From assembly GCA_963930655.1 (NCBI GenBank), contig OZ005611.1:6455501-6519500 (forward strand): 64,000 bases of DNA, given 5' to 3'. Position numbers and translations under genes: made by a program. This document shows positions 51,921-63,824 of the stretch, piece after piece. The notes beneath the pieces were generated by a model. That model worked only from the letters and a program-made list of their open reading frames with translations. It did no database searches and had not been told where the DNA came from. Origin of the DNA: Myrica gale (lineage: Eukaryota > Streptophyta > Magnoliopsida > Fagales > Myricaceae). Numbering within the stretch: position 1 is the stretch's first letter; each line of letters opens with the position of its first letter.

Positions 51921-53673
51921 TTAAGCTAATAACGCTGGGGGGAGCTCAGTTTTCCTTTTTCTTTTGGGACTCGTAGCGGAAATGAAGGGGGAAGAAAGCA
52001 ACTTTTTTGTAGAGAATGACCTGAATCTCCTTGGTGAATGTTAAGGTCGTAAGGTTGCAGTAAAGAACATTAAAAACTTTGACAAAGAGCTAACTACTGA
52101 GTCCTTAGTTCACATTGCGGGTTACTTCAGCTGGCAAATGAAGGGCTTATTGTTGGTCTACCCAATGCAAAAGAGGGTATGTGCTTTTTTTCTTCTGCTT
52201 CTTTTGTTTTCTTTCAGAGCGGAATAGACTCAGAAAAAGGAGGTTTAATGCTTACTTTTGGCTATATTCAAGAGAGAGGGGAAGAGAAAGGGCCTGTGGC
52301 TTTGTCACGGTGGCAGACAGTTGTAGCGGAAAGCCTTAGAACGAGTAATTGGAAACCGAGATTTTTTTTTTTCTCGTGTTAGGATTTTTTTTTTAATTCA
52401 GAAGCTGGAACCCTACCTTTGCAATCGATGTAGCTTTGGTCTGGGCTCATCTTTTGAGAAGAAAACCGAAGGCTGCCCCACGGGGAATGGGAATTCTTTT
52501 GATGTGGAGCAAGCTGATACCAAAGATTCAGAAAAGGTAACAACCCTCCTCAGTTTTACGAAGGTTTTAAAAGAGCCCTTTGGGCCTGCCCAAAAGGGTA
52601 TGTTCATCTCCAGCCCATACATCTTGGTAAATTGTCGGCCATGTGAATATTTATATTAAATAATATTTTATTAGTGTTTATGTAAAATAGAGAGTAAAAT
52701 GATTTGATGTAATTGTTTATTAAAAAAATATTGAAGTTACTTGAAAAAGTATAGAGAGAATTTATATTGAATAAAAAAATAAAAAGTTGTTGGAGATTGT
52801 GCAAAATGTACTGATGTTTGTGTTTGAATTCTGAATATGTTCGGTGATAGTTTTGTGAATGTATTTGAATCCTGAAAAAATTTAGGAAACGAACATAACC
52901 CAAGTTTTGAAAATGGTAGTTTCTAATTCTTCACGGAAGTGGTAGCCCCCTCCCAAAAAAAAAAGAAAAAAGAAAAGAAAAAGAAGATAGCCTCAAGTCC
53001 TGCATGGAACTATGAACATGGACTACAGTACAATAAGATCACTAGCTAGTCTCAATCTTATTCATTAGATCCAAAGTCAAGTTTTATTTTCCCAACCAAT
53101 TTTAACTTATATCCTTTATTCGAATTCCTCAATTTATAACTAGTAAATTAGTGTGTGATATCAATTAGATTTCAGCCCTCTTAGCCATTAGGAGCTGTAA
53201 ATCACTGTTAAACGTGGTGTTTCAGCTGTCAAATGAGGAAAGCCCATAAAGAGCTTCAGCAAAAAAGCCCAACAACGTAAAAACTCTAAAAAAGCCTCTA
53301 AAGTCTGAACTCCGAGAAAGTTGGTTAGTTCCAGTACATTTTATACGGCGATTAAAAGCTATTCCATCCGCTAGTCCCGGATCACGTTTCAACTACCTCA
53401 CCACCATGTCAGCATAGCCGGAGAAGCAGGACCATAAGCTAAAAGGTAGCCCAGAGCTACGTTAAAAATTTTGAACAAATAAGCCACTGACATCTGTTTC
53501 TACGGAAAGAATTGCACCTTTCTTGCTGTTGACCTAAACAAGATGTTCACGAACCCTAATCTGTGGTGAAGAAAAATCCAAGAGGAGAGGAGGGAGGGCG
53601 TTTGTGGAAACGAAACCCTGTATCCTTTTTTTTGTGTTTGCCACATGTGGAAAACAATCAAATTATATATCTT
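51921..53673. other. Intergenic region with an unexplained open stretch
   Basis: Upstream flank of the expansin gene, then AT-rich DNA. On the plus strand about 52389-52650 stays open for some 85 codons (contains CNRCSFGLGSSFEKKTEG and DVEQADTKDSEK, then a potential GT donor at 52537), without a proper start. Its composition looks more protein-like than the surroundings, so it may be a gene fragment, but I recognise no family. Confidence 0.3.
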
Positions 53674-55535
53674 TTAAGGAGACGACGCAGCTGAAGGGGG
53701 GTCGTTCCCCTTATTTCTTATGACGACGGAGTCACATCGATTTCCGCCGTTATTACGGCTGGCCTTATCGAAGTGATATGAATTGTACGTGACTTGATCC
53801 AGTGTTCCTTCTTTGTAGACAAAGACGCTTTCATCCTCTTCCATCCGATGCCACTTCCACTTTTGGTCTTGCATTGGATGGAATGGCATTCCCCTGTTAA
53901 AATAAAATAAATTAAAAAATACCGAAAAATTTCATTCACTAAATTTTAGAAATACAAAGGCATTTTTACTTAAAAAAATAAAATTAACAATTTATTCTCT
54001 AAATTTTAGTACGGCTGACGATTTAGTCACTAGACTTTATTTTTTTACTATATTATCACTGAGAATATATAATTGTGCCGATCTAGTCTTTCCGTCAAAC
54101 CTCCATTAAATTTTTAACAGGAATAGCGATAACTTGTAGCGATCGACCGCATTCTATTCCGTTAAAAATTAACGGAGATTTGACTAAAAGACCAGATCGT
54201 TATAACTATATATTCTCAAGGACCATATAGTAAAAAAATGAAACACAGTGACTAAATCGTCAGTTTGCTATAAATCTATTGACTAAATTGTCAATCCCAA
54301 AAAAAAAAAACAAATAAAACCCTAGTACGAAACTTCATCCTATGAAATTTGCTTCACATGCAAATTTTCTTTGGCTCTTAGATTCACATGCATACTTTGA
54401 ATTGCGTACTTAGCCAAAAAAAAGAGGCGGACAAGTTGCGGTGAAAATAGTTGAAAAATGCACATAAAAACAAGGGATAAATGCAAAATTGGTCCATGTA
54501 CTATACGCAAAAATCGATTTAGTCCCTGTGATATGAAAAACATTGATTTAGTCCCTGTGATTTCAGAAAGTGATAAAATTAGTCCCTGATGGAGGATCAA
54601 TAACAAACGAAAATAGAATCACATGGACTAAATGAATGTTTTTCATATCACACGGACTAAATCGATTTTTGCGTAGCACAATGACTGATTTTACATTTAT
54701 CCCTAAAAACAATCATTGCTTCCCTGAAAGATTATATTTTAAAATTTAAATTTATCAAATACGAAGGATTTAAAATTTTAGAGACTAATTTAATAGATTT
54801 ATTTTAAAGTTTATATACTTATTTGATTGATTTTCGAGTAAATAAAGACTAACATTGTATTTATCAATTAATATTAATCTAAATACTCAGAAAATTTTAT
54901 AAATATTTTTTGGAATTTACCCTTTTTTTTCTTGGAAGATAAATTTTTTTGTAGTAGAAAAGAAAAGGTCCTAAAATTAAACCCTGTGACTACTGTGCGG
55001 AAATAAATGGATTAAGAGACTATCCAAAATATAAAGTAGGTTGAACAAACGCGTTCGTATGAACAGCTACGATGACGAGAAAGTCTTAAAAGTCTGGCAG
55101 TAAAAACAATAAAAAGGCGAGAGAATCGTTATGGACGGAATACCTAATATGGAAGAGATTGGAGATGTCGTCCATATCGACGTAGAACGTGACGGCATCG
55201 AGGAAGGCCCTGTAGGTGTAGATGTGGAGTCCATCGATCCTGGGGAAGGGCAGCCTCGGCTTAGGCGGTGGCTCGGCTGAACCCGAACCACCGGACTTGC
55301 TATGCCGACATCCGGCTGCGTAGACGTACTCTTTCCAGGTAATGGGGGCGCCGGGAGCGGTAGCGGTGGAGGGAGACAGGCCCACGAAGCCCAGTGTGGC
55401 CATGATGGGCTCGAGCTCGCTGTGGGTCATGATGGGCTTGAAGGTCCTGGTGAACCAGAGGGCTAGCTTCCTCATACACAGTTTCATGTACTCCATTTCT
55501 CGGATTCTCTCCGTCTCTCTCTCCCTGTCTCTCAT
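53674..55535 (-). CDS. Conserved plant protein of unknown function
   Basis: Two exons, 55535-55144 and 53893-53674, join in phase (HIR|GMPFHP) with GT-AG borders to give 203 residues. The protein has an N-terminal charged helix (RDRERETERIRE), a central KLALWFTRTFKPIMTHSELEP and WKEYVYAAGCRHSK, a Pro/Ser linker, PRLPFPRIDGLHIYTYRAFLDAV, then KWHRMEEDESVFVYKEGTL and a disordered tail. I recognise these blocks as conserved across plants but know no function or domain name. No signal peptide or membrane span. The start is the first ATG after the predicted TATA box; Met at 55496 is a possible alternative. The 1250-bp intron carries two foldback/MITE elements. Possible nuclear or cytosolic role is not inferable from sequence. 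Confidence 0.75.
53978..54298. mobile_element. Foldback (MITE-like) element in an intron
   Basis: The two halves are long imperfect inverted repeats. On the left AACAATTTATTC...GACGATTTAGTCACT...TTTTTTTACTATAT; on the right, complementary text from GGGATTGACAATTTAGTC through GACGATTTAGTCACT to TTTTTTTACTATATGGTCC, over some 130 bp per arm. This gives a hairpin element of about 320 bp lying in the intron of the unknown-function gene. No target duplication could be fixed because the right flank is a poly-A run. Confidence 0.6.
54474..54703. mobile_element. Mutator-type MITE with 9-bp target duplication
   Basis: Terminal inverted repeats GGGATAAATGCAAAATTGG and its near-complement CTGATTTTACATTTATCCC bound a 230-bp AT-rich element. 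Internally there are further inverted phrases (AATCGATTTAGTCCCTGTG against CACGGACTAAATCGATT). It is flanked by a perfect 9-bp direct repeat TAAAAACAA (54465-54473 and 54704-54712). Nine-base duplications are characteristic of the Mutator superfamily. No transposase. It lies in the intron of the unknown-function gene. Confidence 0.82.
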
Positions 55536-55784
55536 ATTCTTCTCTCGCTGGGAGCGTAGGGATTCGAGTTTGGAGGGCGAGATTTTGAAAGGGCGTTCGT
55601 CACTTTGACCTACAACTGGCTCTAATTTACTACAATACCGAATGAGAAAAATTAGAAGAAGAAGGAGAATAAACTCGGGTGAGAGAGAGGCCGAGGGAGG
55701 ACTTTGAGAGACGAGAGATTTCCGGAAAATCGCAACCAGGGAGAGCCAGTCAAGCTCAAACTCCAAATCCGAAACGGGGACGAT

Positions 55785-55793
55785 GTTTATATA
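55785..55793 (-). promoter_or_regulatory. Likely TATA box of the unknown-function gene
   Basis: Minus strand CTCTATATAAACATC, about 250 bp upstream of the chosen ATG. Initiation about 30 bp downstream gives a 5'-UTR of some 220 nt in which the first ATG is the one at 55535. Confidence 0.5.
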
Positions 55794-56893
55794 GAGAAGG
55801 AGAGAGAGACGGGTGGAAACAGGAAACAAATTCGGCTCGGCTTCCTTTCCATATTTTGATCTCTCTGACTCGTAGGACTGCTGCAATTTGTTTAATATGC
55901 TGTGCGTTCTGTTGCCTACCTGTCACGCAGTGGTTAGCTGAAGGGACCCAGTGTCTCCGCTCCAAGGCTGAATTGAGAGTTTTAAATTTTTTTGGAGGAT
56001 ATTTTGTGCCATAGTAAACGCTCTTGTTTGACTGCCAAGTGTTAGAATGGATGAAAAAAAAAAAAGATATATAATTTAAGTAATAAGAATTTTGGTAATT
56101 TGAGAAGAAAATATGAAGAAATTGATCATTTGAATTTTTAAATAATATTAACTCCATAAATTTAGGGGATAAATATAAAATTGGTCATTATGTTTTGACC
56201 GAAAATCAAATAAGTCATTCAATTATAAAATCCATTAAACCAGTCCCTAAAGTTTAAAATTTATTAATAATTTAGTCCTTTTAGGACCATTAAAATGTGA
56301 ATAATTTTAAAACTCATAGACTACTTTTATGTATTTTAAAATTTAAGGACTTATTTAATTTTTGTGTAAAATACAGGGACCGAGATTGTATTTATCTCTA
56401 ATTTAAGAGATACAAATGAAGTTTTTTAAAATCTTAATTAAGTTAAAGGACTACTTGGTCCAGAAGCTTATTAAGCTGCCGATTTATTTCCAAACAATTT
56501 ATCTTTGACACTCGTAGTTAAATAATTGAAAAATATGATATTTTTAATGGTAGTAATTTATCAGTAAAATTATAATTAAATGATATTGTTTATTGATTTT
56601 AGATGTATCGCTAGTTTGTGATAAAATAGGTCGAATTTGCAGGGTCGAGCAGCAATTAGAAAAGATTTGATAATTACAGAGAATAAACTGTAATTTATTT
56701 TGTTTAAATAATTACTTACTCAGAATCTTTTGTATAATCTTTAAGGAATAAGAAAAAAAAATGACTGGTCACTGTCACCCATTGTTGGATTGGTTTTTGG
56801 ACTACCGAACCAAGGGTGTATTTTATTCTTAAAGCATATCCCTCCATGGCTCTCTCTGATACCATACTGGAACAGAGAGAACAGAACAAGAAG
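55794..56893. other. Divergent intergenic region between unknown-function gene and aminoacylase
   Basis: AT-rich, with the MITE at 56166-56398 inside. The portion next to 56894 is the aminoacylase promoter. An in-frame upstream ATG at 56846 could extend the aminoacylase N-terminus. Confidence 0.4.
56166..56398. mobile_element. Second MITE of the same family as 54474-54703
   Basis: Ends GGGATAAATATAAAATTGGTC-like at left (56166 on) and GACCGAGATTGTATTTATCTC-like at right, about 233 bp. These match the terminal sequences of the 54474 element. Flanks are TAAATTTAG (left) and TAATTTAAG (right), similar 9-mers consistent with a decayed Mutator-type target duplication. Internal AGTCCTTTTAGGACC-type inverted phrases are present. 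Confidence 0.65.
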
Positions 56894-59800
56894 ATGGAGC
56901 TCAGTTGCAGAGTCTTCCTTTACTACTGCTGCTTTTTGTCTTTGTTATTCTTCTCGTCGAAAGCAACGGCCGGAGAAGACCCGTCAGCGATCATATCGAG
57001 ATTCCAACGCTACCTCCAAATCGATACGGCCCAACCCAGCCCCCAGTATGCTCAAGCAGCCGATTTCATCCTCTCCCAAGCTCGGGATCTTTCCCTCGAG
57101 AGCCAGACCAAGGAGTTCGTCCAGGGCAAGCCTGTCATCCTCCTTAAGTGGCTCGGCTCTAATCCCGAACTCCCCTCTATCCTCCTCAACTCCCACACCG
57201 ACGTCGTTCCCGTTGAGCAGGAGAAATGGTACCACCATCCATTCGGGGCCCACCTCGATCAGCAGGGGAATATCTATGCCCGGGGGTCTCAGGACATGAA
57301 GTGCGTTGGCATGCAGTACCTCGAGGCCATTCGCAAGTTGAAGGCTTCTGGGTTCGAGCCCGTTCGCTCCATCTACCTATCGTTTGTACCGGACGAAGAG
57401 ATTGGTGGCCATGATGGTGCCGAGAAGTTTGTGGATTCTGATTTTTTCCAGAATTTGAATGTGGACATCGTGATCGACGAAGGTAAATCACTCTGTTTCT
57501 TTCACTGGTTTTAAGTATTTTGGTATTGCTTGAGATATGTTGTACTAGTAACAAGATGATTGTGTTTTGTACTCTGTTTAGCTCATAACCGATGATGTTG
57601 GAGACAGGGTTGGCTTCGCCCGATGAGTATTACAGGGCGTATTATGCTGAAAGGTGCCCGTGGTGGCTGGTGATCAAGGCTACTGGGCAACCGGGCCATG
57701 GAGCGAAGCTGTATGACAACACCGCCATGGAGAATCTGTTGAAAAGCATCGAGAGCGTGAGAAGGTTCCGGGCTTCACAATTTGATTTGGTGAAGGCAGG
57801 TTTGAAGGGCGAGGGCGAAGTAGTTTCGGTAAACATGGTGTCTTTGAAGGCAGGCACGCCTTCTCCAACTGTAAGTCAGGTCTTATTTGGAGCTTATGTG
57901 TTCAAAAATTTGTTTCTTTGATTTGAGTTAAAATACAGATAGTTAATAAGTTTACATTAAGCAATTTACGAGGAGTCGATGAGTAAATGGTGGAAAACAG
58001 CATACAATATTCGGTTCTGTGAGAGTTTTGTGGTCCAGCAGCTTTTTTGATCAGTATGCTGGGCTGATCTATATGAATCCACCTGCCAGAGAGCCGGGAG
58101 TCAATTTTGGTCTTGGATACCCCGTATCTGGGGTTTGTGATGGTTGTGTTTGGAAGTTACACCCATCATTAGAGTTCGAAACTACAACAGGACAGTGGTT
58201 GTGCCTTAGATATTTATTAATTAGAGGTGTTACATGATGCCCCTTAGCAAATATGCACAGGGCCTTGGAAAAGGCACATGCCCAAAATGAAATGTTTGCC
58301 TCCAGACAAAAGGCGTGAACCTCATTTGACAAGTGCCTAAAGTCTCACTTATTTCACAACTAATTGTCGGAATTTTCTCGATATGAATGATTTTGGAATA
58401 GTGGTCAATTAGCTCTGGCCGAAGTGATACTTTCTCTTCCCATAAGATTGGACTAAGAGTCATATCTCAGGATTCAAGATTAATAGACTGCATGCACAAC
58501 TTTGCAATGAGAAGGGAAAAATAGTGGTTGAACATACTTCTTCTCGCTTACTCTTGAACAATGATATATGTTCTTGACAAGTTGACACATGCAAGTTCTT
58601 CCTTCTGGTGCATCAGGGTTTCGTAATGAATTTGCAGCCATCTGAAGCAGAAGCAGGTTTTGATATTCGAGTGCCGCCAACTGCTGATACAGAATCTCTG
58701 GAGAGACGGATTTCTGAAGAATGGGCACCTGCTTCACGCAATATGACATTCGAGGTAGTAAACCACTTGTTGAAACTTCTCTGTTTCCAAACCATCTTAG
58801 CCTAACAAGAAAGAAGACTTTTCCTTGGTGATTACTTGCATGTATAATTAATCTCTGTGTAATATCGTTCGAGACCACAAAGTTTTTTGAAGAGTGTGCT
58901 TAATAACTGTAAAAGTAGGGAGGAGAGAGTGTGTTTGTTACCAGGCAATCAAGGGTAGAACTTCCTTAAGAAAAGATTAATGTGAATTGTGAAATTGGAT
59001 AAGCTTGGTAACTGTGGTTTATGCTTAATCAAATAACGGACCAAAGCAGCACTAGTTACCCATGACACATGCATGGACACGTGTAGAAGTTGTGTTTGAA
59101 ACTATAAGCTGCTATTAATTGGGTATTTTACTTGTTGAACTCAATTGAATTGCGGGTTCTCTGTTGAATATGGGATAGAAGGGATGCAGTAAAGAATTGA
59201 ATAACTTGCATACTACATCAGGGCCACTTTAATTTGGATGTCCTATTTCCTCAGCTGTTGGAAGTTGCATCTTGTGAACTTTGTAATGGTAGGTTTAGTT
59301 GCGTGGCTGAAAGCTATTGATGTGTAGTTTCCTTTTCCTTTTGGAGTTGTATAAAAACTTGTGTGTAGTGCTATCCGTGATGGATTGCAGCACTTGTTAA
59401 ATGGAACTAATCAAACAGATCTTGTATAAACTATCGATATGAGTGGCTAATTTATTTTCCAGATGAGTCTGTTTATTGTCCTATTGAGATCACTATGATG
59501 GTCAAGATGAACAACTTGGGAATCTGGGGACATGATGTTCCTTGTAGTGGCTGCTGCTTTCGTTATTTCTTTCCATGCCAGTTGTTCTAATTGGATTTGT
59601 AGCTTGGGCAGTTTAAGCAGAAGGTTTCTGTGCATGATAAGTTTGGGAAGCCAGTTCTCACTGCAACTGATAGTTCTAACCCCTGGTGGACCCTACTAGA
59701 ACAAGCTATCAGAAAAGCTAACGGAAAACTTGGTAAGCCAGAAATCTTTCCTGCCTCAACAGATGCTCGCTACTTCCGGCAACGAGGCCTGCCAGCAATT

Positions 59801-60789
59801 GGCTTCTCTCCTATGGCAAACACCCCTATTCTTCTTCATGATCATAATGAGGTGACTATATTTATTTGCTATGAATTCATACTTGTTTAAAAATGCGTCT
59901 TTACAAGGGCCTATTTGGCATGCTGACTTATACAGTAAACTGCACTACGTGACTGTCCGAATAATGTTGTGTATTTGTTTGTGTAAACACTCTATTGGTA
60001 AGGCTGTAAATCTGAGCCCATCCAAATTGATGCAGCTCAAGGGTTACAGATTTGATGCTTTGTCAGAAAACCTCACAAACTTCATGCCAGTGATTGAAAA
60101 AAAAAAAGAGCTAATGTATTGGCATAAAAACTGAGAGAATCGTGAAGGGAGCTGTCAACTCTTGATAGGATGTTCAGTGTTACGACCCAGCTTTTACTCG
60201 ATGAATACTCTCTAAGAAATTAGGCTCAGCATCTCTCACACAAACTCAAACCAGATGTAATGCTTCAGGAACATCTGGAAATCAAACTCGAGAACCAATC
60301 TGGATGCAGTCTCCCACTTTCTAGCTAACCAAAAGATACCTTACGTACTATTACACTCTTTTCTCAAGAAACACAAAAGAATTCCTAGTACTTTTGACTC
60401 TGACTCACTTTTCTGCATACTAGAAGGTTACTTTATTTCTGTTTCCTCTGAGAACTCTTCACCTGCCCAGGACCGCCTTCATAGTGCCTTTGACAATTGT
60501 AGTGCTTGATGCATCACAAGTGTTGAATGTTCGAGGAGTGTTTGTTTAGTTTTGTACAGAATGCTACCTATGTTAGAGCTCACCACTGACATAGGCTACA
60601 TGTTTTAGCTGGTTCCATAATCATATAATATGTAACTCAAAGTTTGTAACTATCACTTTTTCAATCCTGTTGCAGTTTCTAAACAAAGATGAGTACTTGA
60701 AAGGAATTGATGTCTACGTGGAGATAATCAAATCTTATGCATCTTATGTTGAGCATACAAGAAAGGAAGCTTCCAGAGATGAGTTGTAA
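56894..60789 (+). CDS. ACY1: Aminoacylase-1 (M20 family zinc N-acyl-L-amino-acid amidohydrolase)
   Basis: Hydrolyses N-acyl (mainly N-acetyl) L-amino acids to free amino acids. Five exons, 56894-57482, 57608-57870, 58617-58754, 59612-59851 and 60676-60789, join in phase with GT-AG borders to give 447 residues, close to other plant ACY1 proteins. An N-terminal hydrophobic signal segment (about 7-26) suggests entry to the secretory pathway. Metal and catalytic residues are visible: His101 and Asp103 (SHTDVVP), Asp134 (SQDMKCVG), Glu168-Glu169 (PDEEIGG) and the late His in LLHDHNE near 406. The dimerisation insert spans exons 2-4 (GQPGHGAKLYDNTAMENLL, PTADTESLERRI). The start was chosen as the ATG that begins with the signal segment; an in-frame ATG at 56846 would bury it. 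Intron 4 is the longest at 824 bp. Confidence 0.94.
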
Positions 60790-61100
60790 GGGAACTGGGC
60801 GAGATATTCCTCATCTCAGGACAAGCATGCCCGACTTCTCTTTCTGCATCAGTGTTCTATAATGGGGCTTTCAGATGCCCCAGCGATGTATCAATAAGAG
60901 GGCAATGACCCAAAGATGTATCAATAAGCAGGGAAGCTGGGGTTTGACTTCGATCTATTGTAAAGAGAGACAGATTAATGACCTCTTCTCTTTTCACTCT
61001 TTTGGGTAAGTGCATTCCATTTTTAATGCCTTCGCAAATGGACCGGATTTTTGGGAAAAATATCGACCTGTGCTCAGTGATGTGGTATTTTCTTTTGGAG
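60790..61100. other. 3' flank of aminoacylase
   Basis: Expected 3'-UTR and downstream DNA; it includes a short local repeat (ATGTATCAATAAG twice, 60885-60930). No gene seen. Confidence 0.4.
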
Positions 61101-61109
61101 CGAAATTTT

Positions 61110-61600
61110 TTCTTTAGGTAAGTGAGTAAGATTGTATAAATATCAACAAGAGTTCACATGGGGTAGACTCCGGTACACAAGACCCCCAAGGGTTCTAAAT
61201 ACAGCTGTGGGAATAACACGGCTATGGGGCAAAAAATTACACCTCTGCCCGGATCAAGAGAGCATATGAGACCAGCGCTACCAATGAAAGCAAAACTAAA
61301 AACCATTGCAAAACAGTACCAAATTCAATGTCTACTCTGAGGTGGGTTCCCGGAGTATGGTGTCCGAGAAGCCCCATCTGTTAATTAGCTCCCGGTTGGA
61401 AGGAGTGTCGGGGAAAACCTGCAGTGAGTTGATTTTAGCGCTGATAACAAAAGTTGCCTCAGTAGGCACTTGCACAAGTCTTCGGGGAGGATTACCATGA
61501 AGCCTACTATTTCTTTCTTTCCAGATGGGGTACACCAAGGTGGCCAACAGCAGCTTACCGGTGATGCTACGTAAGAAGTTGCCTTTCGAACGCATTTCTC
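61110..61600 (-). mobile_element. 5'-truncated LINE fragment (3' end)
   Basis: On the minus strand 61595-61332 encodes LLLATLVYPIWKERNSRLHG followed by an Arg/Pro-rich tail, the typical C-terminus of plant L1 ORF2 just before its stop. Downstream on that strand the DNA passes through TATTTATACAATCTTACTCAC into an A-rich stretch (AAAGAAAAAATTT, about 61108-61120) that would be the tail. No endonuclease or reverse transcriptase remains, so it is a short 5'-truncated insertion lying between aminoacylase and the PPR locus. Flanking duplication not found. Confidence 0.6.
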
Positions 61601-61941
61601 TCCATTAGTTTAACAACATATGCAACCTGAAATCAATCGTGCACACTTTAATTTAATCAGAAATTCCTGTTGTACAACTTACTGATTTTAATCGGAGTTT
61701 TAACAAGTCACAACTTTGTTGGCTCACGTCTATACCCAGGATTCGGAGTAGTGATCCTATCTTTATGCTGCTTTTTGCCTGACACTTTTCGAACCAATGC
61801 CATTTACAGCTTTGATGAAGGAGATTCTATAGTTGCGCAGTTGGCTGAGTTCAGTGCTTTTCGGATTTTTCTCCACCGCATCTACCGATGCTCAGATACT
61901 GCGAGCAGCGAGAACATATCCAAAATCTTCACCTTCTACTA

Positions 61942-63824
61942 CTAATAATCCCCACAAGAGCAGACTCCACCCCGAAAATGATGGTACCGAATTGGGTCTC
62001 TAATCACTATAGGTCTCTGCTCCATTTTTGTCACTAGTTTTGCAAAGATGTGACAATCTCCACAAATCCTGATGTTTTTCCTTATCCTGATAGTCTTCCC
62101 CATTGACAAACTCATCATACCGTAGACAATTGCCAGTTTCTCACTGTGGTATCGAAGTGAGTCTTCCCTCTGTTCACCCTCGAGATCTTGCAAGACAAAA
62201 TTCGTATCTGGAACATAACCCACTCCCATCAATCTATGAATCAACTGGTTTAGCTGCCTGTTGATCTCATCTATTTGTGGATGCGAGTTATCACCTAAAA
62301 TAAAAGCATGTATCCTTTTGTTCACTTCAATCCAGCTACATCCTGGTTCTTTCTTGATTCCTCTATCTTTCATGGTCCTCCTAACTTCTGCAACACCATC
62401 CCAGCTTTGAGAATTTGCATATATATTGGATAACAGTATATAGGTTCCTGCATCTTCAGGATCCAGTTTTAGTATTTGTTTGGCAGCATGTATAGCTAGA
62501 TCCACGTTCCGGTGAACCCTGCATGCACCAAGCAAAGTTCTCCATGTCACAGCGTCTGGTTCACATTCCATTTCATGGGTTAAATTAGCGGCTTGATCAA
62601 GCTTCCCAGCCCTTCCAAGTAAATCAATAATGCAACCGTAATGCTCTCTTCCTGGATCGATCCCAAAAAGTTCATTGATTTGAAGTGGTACCACCCATCT
62701 TCCACGAGCCAGGCATGGCTACAGGCAAAAAGAACCCCAAGAATTGTTATGAAGTTGGGTTTTACGCCAGAATCTTTCATTGACTGAAACCATTTTGGGC
62801 TATCCCCGCAATCATGGTGCTCCAGGAGATCACATCCTTCTCCAACATTGTAGTGAAAACAAAGTTGGCATCTTCCGTGCTGCCGCACTTGCAATACATA
62901 TCCAGCAGTGCATTATTAAGGATTAGATCTCGATCAAACTTCAATATATGAACATGGACCTGACGGCCCAATTCTAGAAGCGCTAACCCTGTACAGGCTC
63001 TTAGAACACTAGTTAGCGTCGACTGATCAGGTCGAAAACCAGCTTTCTTCATACTCTTGTACAGATTCAAAGCTTCATCGCCATCACTGTTTTGAGCGAA
63101 TCCCCCAATGATAGAATTCCATACAACCAGTCACCATCTCATTGAAAACGCCTAGCGCGTCTTGCAATTCACCAAATTTTGAGTACACATCAATAAGAGC
63201 GCTCCGGACAAAGACATCAGATTCTAACCCGGATTTAATAATAGAAGAATGCAGCTGTTTGAGAATTGATAATCCATCGCAGGCTCTCAAGACCGAAGAG
63301 TAAGTGAACATATTAGGCATGACGCGTTGCCTTAGCATCAGTAGCAAAAACTCCAGCGCCTTGTAATTGAGCTTAGCGTTAGTGTAAGCAGATATAATGG
63401 TCGTCCACGAAACAACGTTCCTTTCAGGCATTCGGTCGAACAATGCTTGTGCTTCATCCAAGAGGTTAAATTTGACGAACATATTGAGGAGAATGTTGGT
63501 CAGAAATGTTTTGGGCTGGTGCCCATTTGAAAAAAGGTGCTCATGAACGAGCTTGCCTTCCTTGAACGCCCCGCGAGCCAAGCAGCACTTAATGAGCTCT
63601 GAGTAAGTGATAGAATCCGCCCGGATGCCGTGCCTTTGCATAGCGTCCATGGCCTTCACGGCTCTTGGGAGGTCTCGTTGATAGCAGAATTTGGTGAACT
63701 CATCAAGCAAAGACGAGGAGCCTGCAGGCACATTACGTGCCTCAATGGCCGCAACAGAGTAAGCCCGTGATAACGAAAGCGAAGGTGAAGATTCTACGGT
63801 TTTGAGCTTTGCAATTGTTCTCAT
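61942..63824 (-). pseudogene. REME1: PPR-DYW RNA-editing factor, REME1-like, disrupted
   Basis: The intact family member in Arabidopsis (REME1) edits mitochondrial transcripts. From the ATG at 63824 the frame reads MRTIAKLKT..., a mitochondrial-type presequence, then PPR motifs (SITYSELIKCCLARGAFKEGK, NVVSWTTIISAYTN) to EMVTG, where it is broken near 63125. The frame resumes as NLYKSMKKAGFRPDQSTLTS...MIAGIAQNGFSQ, breaks near 62785, continues briefly as FQSMKDSGVKPNFITILGVLFACSHA, and breaks again near 62672 before LFGIDPGREHYGCIIDLLGRAGK. The E and DYW domains are otherwise whole: YHSEKLAIVYG, ICGDCH (zinc ligands) and CSCGDY. The terminal Trp codon is TAG. The three frameshifts each fit small deletions. 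No intron explains them, as no splice sites suit. Expect no functional protein from this copy. Confidence 0.8.

Noticed and set aside
61670-61945. 91-codon plus-strand frame next to the PPR locus
   Set aside because: Lies in the 3' flank of the minus-strand PPR locus, has no family resemblance and no promoter or splice support.
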